A stretch of 64,000 nt of DNA from Phaffia rhodozyma (GCA_014706385.1 JACGZH010000010.1:496001-560000), one strand, 5' to 3'; shown: positions 46,437-59,873, numbered from the stretch's first letter. Numbers and translations: made by a program. Notes: generated by a model from the letters alone, not told the origin.

Positions 46437-47162
46437 CTACCAGAAGCTCTTCCTGATCTGTTTCGCTTCGTGCTTGAGAAGTTTCTTGAGAGGCAAACGT
46501 TCTTTGATGAGGCTCCTTGTTTGCTTCATGTCCTTGATGTATGCTCTAGGAGCTCTGGCGATTTCGGATATCATATATATCTCGATGTTGTATCTGGTGA
46601 GGGAGTGAACATGGAATGAAACGAGAGTTCCGAGTTTGTTCAGTATTGTCCGAGTGAAGTCCCGAAGGAAGGGACGAGAAAGCGAGATAGAACGTAGAGA
46701 ACAGAGAAGACCTCACTTTTTGGATAACGCTCTAGCCGTCCACTGTTCCGGATCTTCCTCCCTTAACGAACGGATCTCCTTCTTGATCTCCTCCGGAATC
46801 TCGACTCTAGGCGACGGCGTTGTTCCCTCTGGACGTCTATCTATCCTCGGTGCCATGTGACCGAACCCCTCTTCGATCTTCCAACTCGAAGGCAGGATCT
46901 TTCTGGTGGGACCTCGGAGAGCTCCCTCGGCCTTTTCGAGGACGTTGGTCGACCGGTCGGAAGGTGCACTAGGTGGAGGGTTGTACACGAGAAGCGCACC
47001 GGAGTCAAGTGTCTTTGTCCAGGCAGAAGGATGCATCGCTTGTTTGTATTTAGGCAGGTGCGGTCGTTTGGCCACATGTTTGATAGATCGGTTTAGACTA
47101 GGTAATGAGGAGGACGAAGGAGCCGAAGTGCGGAGCAGACGGGAGGAAAGAAAGGCCGACAT
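46437..47162 (-). CDS. Mitochondrial large-subunit ribosomal protein, L20 (mL58) type
   Basis: Likely fungal mitochondrial ribosomal protein of the MRP-L20/mL58 group. It starts MSAFLSSRLLRTSAPSSSSL at 47162, a Ser/Arg/Leu presequence with no acidic residues. Then KYKQAMHPSAWTKTLDSGAL, ILPSSWKIEEGFGHMAPRID and the family-like block IPEEIKKEIRSLREEDPEQW followed by TARALSKK. One intron follows the 5' splice site after 46715 and the last exon (46437 to about 46595) gives YNIEIYMISEIARAPRAYIK, DMKQTRSLIKERLPLKKLLK and a basic end RKSFW. The pattern 'I..LR.EDP..WT...L...(F/Y)N......IA.AP' is what I associate with L20. Other small mitoribosomal proteins remain possible. About 195 residues. Confidence 0.6.
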
Positions 47163-47385
47163 GCTCGTGTTCGTTTACCAAGCTCGATGATGGATGGTCG
47201 CCTGGCAAGAAAGGAGAAAGAGAAGTAGAGAGTAGGGAAAGAAAAAGCGAATTTTTGAAAAAGACTTAGATAAGCTTAAGTAAGATCTCTGTGTATGATC
47301 CAAAATCTTATCGGATTTTTCTGTATATTTTTTGGACACTCAATCATCCTGAAGACATACCATTATCATCATCATCATCGTTATT

Positions 47386-48456
47386 ATGAGACTCATCACC
47401 CAGTCAGCATTCCATCTTTGTTGTGGTTATAAAGGACCGTCTGGCTGACCAGGACTTGTTGGTTTCTCTCTGTGATTTGTATTCTGATGGTTATTCGGCC
47501 CAACAGCAACATCCTCGCGTGCCACGTTCGGTCGTGCACATCCAACAATTTCCCACTCCAGTTGTCAAACATCGAGATTGAAGTCCGAGAGGCAGAGTAC
47601 AACCCTGATTTCCTCAGAGGGTTCTGGCCAAAGATCGAGTGGCCAGCCTTGGTAGCTACCGCCCGAGCTGTACGTTTTTTTTCCTTTCCTAGTCGCGCCT
47701 TCTTTCTTTTCCTCTCGACTAGAAAGATCATACACATAGGCGAAAGAGAAGAACGAGACATCAAATAGAGACCTTTACCCTAGAGACTGACCTCCTTTTC
47801 TCATTGTTTTCTTGGGTACGACAACTATTCAGCTCGGAGATACTTCTCTGCCGGAAACAACACCTGATCCATCGAGTCCCCCATCAGAAGAAGTCCTTCG
47901 AGCGCTTCACCATGTCCTCATGGAGGTGCGTGTTCTCCGCTTTCCCGTCTTTCTTTCGTAACACCCGAAGAAGAATAAAGATAAGACATGTCAGAAAAAC
48001 CAACGAGTTAACCGCTTCTTTTTTTTCTCGTCCACTTTGCCTTCTGTTTCTGTTGTGCTGTCTGTATGTGTCTTGCCTGACCGTGGCGTATGGTGGGATG
48101 ACAAACGTAGATCCATATCGAAGAAGGATCGATGATCTGCCCCAACTGTAGTCATTCGTACCCGATATCGAATGGGATCCCAAATATGGTCAGCCCCTCT
48201 TCCTCTGTCTCTTTCCTTTTGGCTTGTTCTCGAGTGTAACAGGCCGGGAACGTATATGGGCGCTCGAAGAATAAAGTCGACTGACACTCTGTCCTCCTCC
48301 TTTTGGGGTTTCTCGTTGCCGTCACCCCTACCCGTCACTCTTACGCATACGCACACGACGGTAACCCTGACCAAATCATCGGCGCACCAACCAACCAACC
48401 AACCAACCAACCGAATCCTCTAGTTATTGGCCGAGCATGAGATCGGGGCTAATTAG
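47386..48456 (+). CDS. TRM112: Methyltransferase activator subunit Trm112
   Basis: Small zinc-binding partner that activates several methyltransferases acting on tRNA, rRNA and release factor eRF1. The ATG at 47386 encodes MRLITH, split by an intron and joined at about 47509 to NILACHVRSCTSNNFPLQLS. Then NIEIEVREAEYNPDFLRGFW and PKIEWPALVATARA lead to an intron at about 47670. The next exon gives LGDTSLPETTPDPSSPPSEE with VLRALHHVLMEIHIEEGSMI; after another intron, CPNCSHSYPISNGIPNM and a last tiny exon, LLAEHEI then G-A-N, stop at 48454-48456. The zinc ligands C-H...C and CPNC and the C-terminal NMLLxEHE are the family signature. The first exon is only 17 nt of coding sequence. The last intron contains a CAAC tetranucleotide repeat. 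Confidence 0.92.
48385..48412 (+). repeat. (CAAC)n repeat in the last TRM112 intron
   Basis: About seven CAAC units, placed 8-10 nt before the 3' splice site at about 48423. The usual pyrimidine tract is absent there. Confidence 0.8.
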
Positions 48457-48766
48457 ATGACTTGTTCGACCTGTTCACTTCTCGCTCCCTCACTCCCTTT
48501 TTCTCTTCCCTTCGCGTCTTTCTGAGGTTTGTCTGTCACATGAGGAATGTTGGAAAGGACATGGCAACAAAAGATAAGGCAAACCCCGATATAACAGAGC
48601 AAGACAAGAAGAGAAGCATAAGGCAAGGGGAAAATAGTCCGCGTGTCGTGTTGTAAGCAAAGAACAAGATGAGAAGAGCCTAAACAGGAACAGTAGATAC
48701 GAGAGAGACAAAGAGAGAGGAAAGGAAAGAAAGAATAAGGAGAAGGTAAGGTCAGGTCAGGTTCGA
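48457..48766. other. Convergent spacer, TRM112 and RhoGAP gene
   Basis: 310 bp of 3' flanks, pyrimidine-rich then purine-rich. No gene is seen. Confidence 0.5.
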
Positions 48767-51700
48767 TTAAAAATGGTCACTGGGCACGTTAATGACAATC
48801 CAAGAAGAGTTCCCCAGAGGAAAAATGAAACCATGCCGATTAGCTTCTTCCGCGCAAGATAAAAAGGGAATGAAAGCGAGAAGAACAGAGAAAAAGAAAA
48901 TGCCAGGAGAAAACGAACCTGTCTCTCCCTAGCGCCTCTCGGACCAGCCGCTCTCGGCCCTCTGATCTTACTCGCTCCGACTCCAGAATTGAATCCAGAG
49001 CTAGAGGCAACACCCCTCGAGACAGTCACCCCTTTATCCTCGACTGGTGGTTTGAACCCACCCTCTTCCCCCCCTGCTCTTTCGATCTCTTCCCTATCCC
49101 CTTCTTCCTCTGCGATCATGTTCTCTCCTGCTGGTATAGGATCAGTTGGTTCTTCCTCAGAAGGTGGAATGAATGATTCGTCCGTACCGACATCAGTCAC
49201 CTTTTCTGAATGCGGCTCCTCGACAGATTTTGTTTCTCCGATGACTAGTTGAGAGGTCTCGACATTTTTCAAGGGTTCATGAGTTGATCGGATCGTCTGA
49301 TCGACAGAGACGGCCTCACCCGTTTCAGCCGCTGGTTCAGAGCTGACTGCGGGGCCAGAAGCAACAAAGGTAGAGGTAGAGGTAGATGTGGATGCTTGAA
49401 CAAGGGCGGGGGCAGGGGTAGAAATATCAACGGCAGGGATGTTTTCTGGTGCAGATGTCGCAATAGGCGTAGGCGGAACCAAGTTGAACTGTGAATTTTA
49501 CCCCCAAGATAAAGAGTTTGAGAGAAAACAATGACAATCAACTGTCAGCGGCTGAGGAAGAAAAAAAGAGAAACTACGAAAAGAACCGTAAGAGATGGCG
49601 GAAAAGACTCAACTCCTTCAGGTAAAGGTTCTTCGATAACTGATGTCTTCAGCTTTAATGATCTGTCTGGTCCTCTTTCCGTCCCAGCACTAGCCCCAGT
49701 GGCGGTGGCAGCCGCTCTGACTTGTTCGTCTGTCTCTAATCTAGCATCATTTTCATTTCTCACCAGAGCTGGCGTCATGCTGGGGGGACTGCCGGCCGAA
49801 CGAGGCAGTTTGCCGAGTACCATCTGAGCTTGCAATTCAATCCGTTCTGCCTCGGACACTGAAATATCTCAACAAGAAACAAACCGATTAGTCAACATTG
49901 GAAACCCAGGAGAAATGAGAAGAGTTACGGTAAAGGTCAAAACCAAGAGAAAAGAAAAACGTACTGTTCGACCTAGAGGGTCTTCTATCCACAGGTCTCG
50001 TCGCCCGACGTTTAACGACGACCCTTTCTCTCTCCGTCCGTCTGGAAGCGATGACAGGAGGAAAGATCTCGTTGTAGAACCTCAAGAGATCGCCGACGAA
50101 CGCGGAGGGAGCTCGATCTTCGATCGATAGCGCCGTTTCCTTTTCTGGCCGGACGATGGCTGGGATCCGATGCAAGTACGAACGAGTTGCAGTCAACACA
50201 TATATTAGTATTAATATCCTATTACGAAAAGAGAGGTATATTTCAGAAAGACAGAAGGAAAGAACTCACTTCGACCGAGCGAAAGCGACAGTTTCGTGAT
50301 ATATACCTCATTCTCCTCGCCGGTTTTTGTTCTGTCGATCAGTCTTTAAGAACAGGAAATTATTCCAATCAGTCATTGAAGGACAACAGTCAGAAGCAGA
50401 ATTAGATTTTCAACAATAGAGACGGGGCAGGGAGCAGAAGTATGGGCGTGTTTCGAGGACTGACTGTCTGAGATGCGAAATCACTCCGTTTAGGACGATC
50501 AGCTTAATCTTTGGTATCCTTGACAAAACTGCCTTTAATTCCTCGATCTTGAGTGCTTGGTCTGGTCTATCTGATCCTGCACCGACTAGAGTGATTGAAA
50601 GTTTCCGGTCAGATCGAGAAGGAGTTAAAGTCCGGGCATCAGAAAGCAAGAGTAGAAGAAAACAGGAGATGTGCGCAGAGCCAGTAGGGCAGGCTCGAAG
50701 GAACAAGAAGAGAGAGTTTGAGTGGAAAGAGAAAGATGAACATGCGCACCAGAGGGATAGGTCACCTTGATCTCCTCCCAATCGGGTCCTACAGGTGGAG
50801 AAAGCTCCAACAACCACAACCTTTTCATAATTTCAACCACAAATGAGAATTCAACGAAGCAGAAATGGGTTTGAAAACGAAGGAAGAAGGAAAAAAAAAG
50901 ATAGTTGCTCACTTGACGGTAGCTGCAATGGCCGGTAGATCTCGCTTGAGTAGCTCAGGAGGTATGTGGGCAGCTCCGCCTGGTAAATCCTTCAATGTAC
51001 TTCTGAGTCCGTGAGAAACGTGTAGCGGAACCTAGAGTCGGATGCAGATAGTATGAAAGCCGTCAACGATGGGAATTCAATCTCGCATATTCGTGAAAAG
51101 AGAGAAGAAAAACTTACATCATAAATCCAGACCATACGTCTCGCTTAAAGTGTTTCAAAACGAGTCGTAAGGGTTATCAATACCAATGTATCTGAGAAAT
51201 CAAAGAAACAAGATGAGGACAAAGAAAGGGAAAGACAAACCTTCATCGTCCTTTAAGTTCTCGTATCCCTTTCTCAAAGTGCTTAGCAAAGCTCTCAACA
51301 CACCTGGCAACAAACTCTCCTCCTCATCTGTCTCTTCCTCCTTTACCTCATCCTTGATGGTTTGGTCTTCATCTTTGCCCGAGATACTCTGTTCTTCTTT
51401 GTCACCACTTCTACTTACAGCGTCCGGTGTGTCTGATGCCTTGGAAGGAGGAGCAGAAGAAGGCAATGCCCAGCCGGTGCCCTCCGCCCACCGCTGTAAG
51501 TTCCCACCAAAGACGACGTTCGAAAGATCTCTTGAGAATGGCTCAAAGATTTCTGGTGCCGGTCTGTAGTTTCCTGTGCGGTACCTCGATATCATCGCCT
51601 TGAAATCAGACTCGGGCACGTACGAGTCTAGTAAGAGATCCACCGAGTCGATCGTCGATCCGAGCGAGGTTGTTTGTGCCTTCGAAAGTTTTTGGTATTC

Positions 51701-53821
51701 AGTGAGAACCGTTTTAATCGCTCGGAGCCTGTCGGTCTCCCATCGGCCCATCGTCCGGAGAGATTCCTCGATGATCTCTTCCATTCGACATCTCACGCCG
51801 TCGAGTCTGTCGACGGCTTCTTTGTAGGCTTTCTCCATCGAATCTGCTCGTTCTCGAGCTTTGTCAGAAGATTCCGTCGTAGCCGGAGGGAAGCTTGAAG
51901 AGGATAAGGTAGCCGGTGAGGCAAGAAGGTTGCTGACGATTGAGCTGGATCGTTGGAGGAATGAGAGAGGAAGTGACGTCGTCGCTGAGGGCGATGTTGG
52001 GGAGTTGGGAAGAGAAACCTTCTGGTCAAGAGATGAGTCAATGGTCTATTAAGAAAGTGGATAACGAGGGAAAGAAAGAAGCGGATTTTACCGTCAGTGT
52101 TATATTTCATTCTAATCGATGATGTGAAAGACGCGCACCTTGTCTGTAAAAACGTAGACTTCGTCCCCTCCGCCACCCCATGAACCCTTGGGTTTGAGAC
52201 CAGCAAGACCGGCGATACCAACCCGTTTGATGAGCCCAAAAGACTCAACCAGCTCTTTAGCCGCATCTTCCTCTTTTCCAGCTAGCTTTCTGACTTCGGA
52301 TGCAAGAAATTTGACGAGATCTCTACCTTTGAAGCAGTGTTCGTACTCTCCGAGGATTGGAAGCCGGACAGGGTGGTTGGGAATGGTCACTCTTGCCTTA
52401 AGAACGAGTTGAGAAAGCTGGAAATGACTCAATGGCAGACCAGCTAGGAGCAGATGTTGAGCTGGAGGGGTGCTTGTCGAAGAGGCAGCTCCGTCAGGCG
52501 GTCTTGATGGTCGATCTGAGGAGCTATTCACAAGAGGCACAGTGATGGAGGGCGGTCTCGGTCGATCCGATACAGGGGTCGACTGTAACTGAGCGAGAGG
52601 GACATCATCTGTGAGAGAATCGTTTTTGACGTGTCCGCCGAGAGGGAGTGGAGAGGCCGGTTGATGAGAACTTGGGATTGAAGTCGAGGGAGAACGACGA
52701 AGAGGAACATCAGGTCGGGAAGACCTTTGGATGATAGGTGTCTCTGGCGCAGAGAACCTAGCTCTGTGGTTTGTTCACATCATAACGGTGATCAGATTGT
52801 GTATATTTGGAGAGACTAAATAGTCAAGTACGCACTCAGCTTCCGCTAGTTCTGCGTCTCTGGCTTTCTCATGATAATGTACCCTCAGCTAGGATTTTAT
52901 GGAAGAACAAGGCAAGGCCAAAAGCCGGGTCAGTTTACTCTAGTTGTGATCTGCTGAGGGGTTATAGCGTACCTTGTTGACATCGGCCGACTGATTCTCC
53001 CAGGCAGATATCCAATTAAAAACGAGTTGTTTACTTTCAAGAATTCTTGTCTTGTGATTCTTTGACCAAGTCTCGTAAGGCGCGGCGACTAGGTTTGCGA
53101 GTGCCTTAGCGGTTTGAAGGTGTATCTCTGCCTGTGCTCTGCTTTGGTCTGAGGATTGATGAATAGGTCAGCGAGTAAGGGGAAGCGATATATGGCCGTG
53201 AGAATGCGAGAGAGGTAGAGCACGAGCAAACAAAGAAAGTGTGAGATCAAGAGCTAAGTCTACCGCAGCGGAAGCAAGTGGCAGAGGAAGACGCACCTTG
53301 GATGCCTCTAAAGGCGAAACGCAAGCCGGCGCCTTCGTCCTTGTCAAAGCCGTCTGAATTTAGACTTGGCGGCAAGTCAAGGAGAGCTAGGGAAAAAGAC
53401 TGAGTTGCCGCCGACCTAGACTTGATGAAACCGAGTATCTCTTGATCTTCTGCGAAGCCCTGTGGCAGTAGAAGAAGGATAATGTCATGATGAATACGAA
53501 AGCGGCACAGCCGGGCTTACAAGTGATTCGAACGAAAAGCAAGCAATCAAAGGAATAGAAATAGGGCCAACCTGTTCGAGCTTGGAGTAAAGGATCTCGA
53601 GACCATTCCGATAGTCCTGAAAATTTGGAGCCAGATGAGCGAGAGTGTTTGGGTGTGAGTAAAAGAAGGATCGAAGCGATGTAGAGACGGATTCGAGATT
53701 ACCTGTGTCCAGAACGAATTAACGAACGTCGATGGTAGTCTTTGTGATTTGAAAGGACAGCAACATCAGCTTAGTGACCAGGCTGAGGACTCACAATATC
53801 CACTCACGATACAGTCGACAT
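48767..53821 (-). CDS. RGD2: Rho GTPase-activating protein with FCH, DEP and RhoGAP domains (Rgd2 type)
   Basis: Peripheral membrane regulator that turns off Rho/Cdc42-type GTPases. The ATG at 53821 gives MSTVS, spliced to LPSTFVNSFWTQ and DYRNGLEILYSKLEQGFAED, the start of an F-BAR/FCH domain. EILGFIKSRSAATQSFSLAL and the helical region to about 52850 complete it, plus a second helical block at 51300-51900 (KAYKEAVDRLDGVRCRMEEI). The DEP domain (52130-52450) includes HPVRLPILGEYEHCFKGRDL and VKFLASEVRKL. The GAP domain lies at about 50050-51170: VPLHVSHGLRSTLKD, LKIEELKAVLSRIPKIKLIV with LNGVISHLRQ, and NEVYITKLSLSLGR then SYLHRI. The expected arginine finger is not obvious. A disordered Pro/Ser/Glu tail (48767-49860) ends the protein; the final exon likely reads NRHGFIFPLGNSSWIVINVP. 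The DEP-within-FCH layout matches yeast Rgd2. At least fifteen introns. Confidence 0.82.
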
Positions 53822-53973
53822 TCAATAGAGTAATGAGCAGAAGATGAAGATGGAAGGTGGGATGTATGAAGAAAAGAAACTATAAGCGTAGAAACACGGC
53901 CGGCAAGAGCGATGGGAAGGAGGAACAAGATGGAGAAATCAGGGCCGGGGATAATCTGTACAGCTAGTCACAT

Positions 53974-53979
53974 CACGTG
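53974..53979. promoter_or_regulatory. CACGTG E-box (ATCACGTGAC)
   Basis: CACGTG core about 150 bp upstream of the RhoGAP start codon. Confidence 0.4.
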
Positions 53980-55278
53980 ACTGTGGCGGGTATGACTGAT
54001 GATCGTTGAACGAGTCGGAGAGAGAAGGACCGTTTGGGTGAAAGAGAATGTGGTAGGCCACAAAGACGATAGCGAGGACTTAGGCCAGTCTGATGTTCCT
54101 TCAATAGAGCTCGAGCAGTTTGAAGTTAAGAGAGAGTGAGAGAGTCAATCTGAGCAGGAGATAATCCAGATGTAAGGAGTCGACCCGAGTGGTTTACATC
54201 AAATCTCGATCACACAGTGTTGATTCAATTGGTCTTTCATCTACCCGCTTCTGCTGTCTATATACAATCTCATCATCTGGCTCCTAGCCATGCGCGACAG
54301 AGTGATACAGCTGCTTTTTCGCCTTGCCCTTCTTCGTCGTTTCCTTCTCTCTCAAGTTTAGATTCCACTGTCTTCGTTCGAAGCATCTCTCGTCTTACCT
54401 ATCACAAGGCAGAATTGAGCCAGCGCAAGTCCAATAGAAGAGAAAGAAGAGAAAAGTCTGGCAAGGCAAGCATCTGAGTATGTGTTGAGCTTATTCTATA
54501 GAGATCAAAGATTGAGAACGACAGCAAGACTGTTGGCCGACTCGACTACTCTGAGGTTCATGTTGTATACTTGACGCCGGATGTCTACATGAACATCGCT
54601 GAGACTCGCTGCATGCAGTTCGATTCAATATATGACCTTCATCATAAGAATCTCTACTTTGTTTCGTCGTCCTTCTGTTTCTATGTCTCCTTGTCTCTCT
54701 GTCTGCCTGTTGCTTTGTCTGTGAACTCCAGAGCCTGCATCAGGTCACTCATCATGACCTACAGCCAGACGAACCGATCGTAAGAAATTTTCTGCAAAGA
54801 AGCAGGCTTCGGTCTCTACAGCTTATAAGACACAAAGAAGTCGGGGTGCTATGAACAATCATCCGCGTTGAATACTCATCGGTAGTACTGGTATTTGCCG
54901 CTGCTGCTGATACTACTCCATCGACGGGCGCAAACTGAGCCCATAGCCCATAGTGTTTAGGGTGGTTTGTGGTCTGAGGACACCCGAGTCTAAAAGGGCC
55001 ATGTATCGACCACCATCGATTCAGGTCACTCTCACCAAGCCTAAGGCTTATAGCTTTCAATTAGTTCAAAATGCGCTAGCTTGTGCGTAATTATCATCGT
55101 AGTGCACGGAGCAGTCGATAGAGAATTGCATATAGTGAAGTCCGATAGACACACCGGATATACAATCAACGAATGCTTTGAAAAAACAGGGAAAATAAAG
55201 ATAAACAAAGAGGGCTGATAGTCAAATGACGTCCATCGGCACGGTCAGAGACCGAAGGAGAGATAAAGCGAGTCAAAT

Positions 55279-55284
55279 CACGTG
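55279..55284. promoter_or_regulatory. CACGTG E-box
   Basis: CACGTG core in the context AATCACGTGGCC at the edge of the GC-rich island, 355 bp upstream of the start at 55639. Confidence 0.35.
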
Positions 55285-55638
55285 GCCGAACCACTGTCGA
55301 ACCCGGGCTACGACGCCACCCGACTGTACAGCCCACATACACCACCTTTGTCGGCCGCTCCCGGAGCGGGCCGCATGGAGGCTGGCTGGCTGGTTGCCTA
55401 CCAAGCCACGCGCAGCAGTTTCAGCGCCGAGAGCCCGCACGGACCGCCCCAACGGTGGACCCATATGTCATATCTTTATCGATTATTCCTTTAGCGTCTT
55501 GTGTGTCGTCTGTGGATGTGTGTTGTGCGCTTGTGTTCCGCATCCCTCGTATCTTAGAACGTTGTCTGGTGGACAGTTGCTGGTTCTCTTCGTTCGTTCA
55601 TCTGCTTCATACGTCGACTTCTGTTTTGCTTTCTCCTG

Positions 55639-57397
55639 ATGGTGCAGAGCTCCCTGTTGCAATCGCAACTCGATCAAGTGGGGTGTTCCACCTTCAAACA
55701 GAGTGATCGATTTCATCGTCCATCGTCTTGTACTTCATCATCCTTCTTGCCTAACTCTGAACCTCGATTCATACCGGGACAAGAGCATCTTCACGCCCAT
55801 ACACACACTCATACATCGCTATCAATCATACCGACCATAGAGGATCATCGGAAGGGAAGGTCGCCTTATCGTCCTTGGTCTCCATCCGCCCACAACTCAT
55901 CCCATTGTCAGACCGGGCCTTGCTGCTGCAATCGCTGTCGACAGCGGAACCCATGCTGTCAACACCAACACCAACATCAACGTCAACATCTTCACAACCA
56001 CAGCCACCTTCATCAACCTCGGTCACTACGGCTGAGAGGTAAAGCACGGGCTGCATCGCCTTGCACCAGCATGGACTCGGCACCGCTCACCTCTTCCTCT
56101 TCGGATCATTCTTGTCACAATCCCGTCCGCGTAAACTTTACTTCCACCCCCCACCGGCCACCGCTTTTTCCCCAGACAAGTTTCGACGGCGTCAACAACC
56201 TCAAAGCTCGGTCGTCTACCCCGGGTCTTGTCTCGATCTTGCTCTCTTCCTCCTTGCCTTCGAATACGTATGCTGTGACATCATACAGGTTCGTCTTTTC
56301 AAGCCCTCTTATCATCACCTTTCTCTTGATCACCCTTAACGTCTGATCTTGCCCACAGTTGGACGCCTTCCTCCATACGGTCGTTCTCCACCTCCGGTGA
56401 CTCGTCCAGCTATCTATCTGAAGTCCACACACCAAGCTCGAATGATGACGACGATGACGACGACGACGACGACAACAACACCCGAAACGATCCAAACAAT
56501 AGCGTTGTCGGAAGTTCTTGTTCCGATAGCTCTACCGAAGGTACCGATATCTTTTGGTCTCTAGACTCCCCTACTGCCATCGCCAACACCCAGCTCGACT
56601 CACCCCATCAATCTGATCCGCATGGCTTTTCATCTGCTCTCGGTGAGACCGAAAGCGCAAGAAAGCGGGAGGTGTTTGCGAACGCAATCAACCGTCGGCT
56701 CCAAGATCCACGCTTCATCCCCACCAATAGGCGTTTCTCGGTAGAGTCCATTCAACCTTCAACAACTCGGCCTCGACTGAGAAGTGAAGTAGCTGTGAGA
56801 GAATCAGTCGAGATTGGTAAATGTCCCTTGACGGGCAGCTCATCTCTACCGACCTTATCGACGATGATGACGAAGATGGCAACTGACATTCCGATCACTC
56901 GACCCAAGTACGCACCTCTGGTGGTCCGACCAAGCGAAGTCGAAACCGGCGGGTCTCAAAACCTGTTTTACCTTTCGATCCTTAAACTATTGTCCATCCC
57001 CTCTGCCTCTGCCTCGACGTTCGCTTCGCCATCCGCATCTTCTACCTGGGCTGCCATTCAGCCAAGGTCAAACGTCAATATGCCCGTGCCTGTGCCTTCA
57101 CAGAGTACCTCTAGATCCAGGCTGGTCGATCCAGAAGAATCCTTCCATTCTTCACTCCCACTCTTGTTGCTCTCCCCCGGTCCGACAGCTCAGAAGGATG
57201 TGGTCCGACCGGGCTTTCCCGCGCTCAAACCCCACGCTCTCGTCAGATTCGTCGTCCAGCTCGAGATGATCAGACAGGGCAAGATCCTTAAAGGCAAAGG
57301 TCACAAGAGTTGGGATCGGATCTTGGTTTGGAAGCATGATAGAGGAACCAAACAGTTGAGGAACAGTCGTCTTCGTTGGGAGATAGACAGTAGGTAG
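55639..57397 (+). CDS. Unrecognised Ser-rich protein with a Cys/His cluster and poly-Asp run
   Basis: I do not recognise this protein. The ATG at 55639 opens MVQSSLLQSQLDQVGCSTFK. One intron, 56289-56358, is well supported because the frame stays open for 1,039 nt after it, to a TAG at 57395-57397, giving about 562 residues. Residues about 89-125 form a cluster with CQTGPCCCNRC and PCCQHQHQHQRQH, followed by more His pairs. After the intron there is a ten-residue Asp run and NNTRNDPNN, then Ser/Pro-rich sequence. The last 65 residues are more ordered: RPGFPALKPHALVRFVVQLE and GKGHKSWDRILVWKHDR. There is no signal peptide or membrane span. The Cys/His cluster might bind metal and the tail looks like a small folded module; both are inference. 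Confidence 0.6.
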
Positions 57398-58340
57398 GCT
57401 GTGTTTGCGTGCTTTTTCGCAATCATGCCTTTGCTTTGCGTTTCGTGCTTTATGTGCATACCGCTTTATTCTTCTTCTCTTTTGTTTTTCTCTTCTCTTC
57501 TTTTCCTCTTCATCATCTATTTGTTTGTTACATCATCGTTGTATATCTTTAGGAAAACGTTTCTCATTCATTGTCTTTGTATATTTTTCGTTCATTACTG
57601 TGCGTGTGTGTTTGATTTCGGTAATACTATTTTTCTTTTTCTCTGTTGGCATCCATCGATCGATCCATCCATCCATCACTTGCCTTCTGTAATCGCCCTC
57701 TTCATCCTTGTTTATATACTTATCTATCTTCCGTCCGTCTGTTTCATCTGTAGACATCCTAATCCCTGGGAACTTAATGTAGACCGATCTAAAACGAAGT
57801 AGAGCCACTCCGCTTCTGCTTCTTCTATCCTTTATCTTCCCCCGTCATCCTCGAGCTTTATCAGCATGTGTTTCCGTCCCTTTTGTCCAAGAATCGTTGA
57901 AGGAAGACGAAGGTCAGAAAAGAAAAAGAAATGCCAAAGCTCAGTCAAATCATGGTTCGTACGAAGCACGAGGTACAAAGTGATACAAAGAAGGAGAACA
58001 GGACAACAAAGAGCTCGACCCGTGGGGAGAGCATTGGAAGAACGTATACGAGAGTCAAGAGGAAAAGAGATTGACGGATTAAGAAGAGAGAATAATCAGT
58101 GAAAAGAGAAGGAGAAAAGAACGGAAAGATGGGTATATGCGTATACGTTATAAGGATCATGAAAGAAAGAAAAAACGAGAAAGAAAGAAGAAAGAATGAG
58201 TGGATGAGTTGATGTTTAGGATGTTAGTTACAGCGAAAGGAGACCGAAAGAAAAGAGAAGAAAAGAAATCGAATGCAAAGAAAAACAAAAAGAAAGAGAA
58301 AGAAGAAACTCTGAAGAGAAGAGAAATCGAAGAGCACCTC
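57398..58340. other. Convergent spacer of 0.94 kb
   Basis: Flanks of two converging genes. The first half is pyrimidine-rich, with a CATC/GATC simple repeat at about 57648-57678; the second half (57895-58330) is very purine-rich, the opposite strand composition. Apparent frames are Phe- or Lys-rich and not supported. Confidence 0.5.

Positions 58341-59873
<1,533 letters not shown>

Larger units (their letters stand above)
53822..55638. other. Long divergent spacer of 1.8 kb
   Basis: No supported gene. It holds CACGTG cores at 53974-53979 and 55279-55284, an AT-rich part (54480-54800, 55080-55230), and a GC-rich island at about 55270-55465. Reading frames of 60-100 codons on both strands show no family resemblance and no credible start or splice context. 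Confidence 0.5.

Noticed and set aside
54217..55060. Small frames in the 54-55 kb spacer
   Set aside because: Low complexity or unrelated to any family known to me, with no neighbouring compatible exons.
55270..55330. Possible tRNA gene (GGGTTCGAC on the minus strand)
   Set aside because: The T-loop-like string is not flanked by a pairing five-base stem and no acceptor or anticodon arm can be folded.
57401..57802. Phe/Cys-rich frame after the gene at 55639
   Set aside because: It lies in the T-rich 3' flank and shows only low-complexity composition; a membrane protein is not supported.
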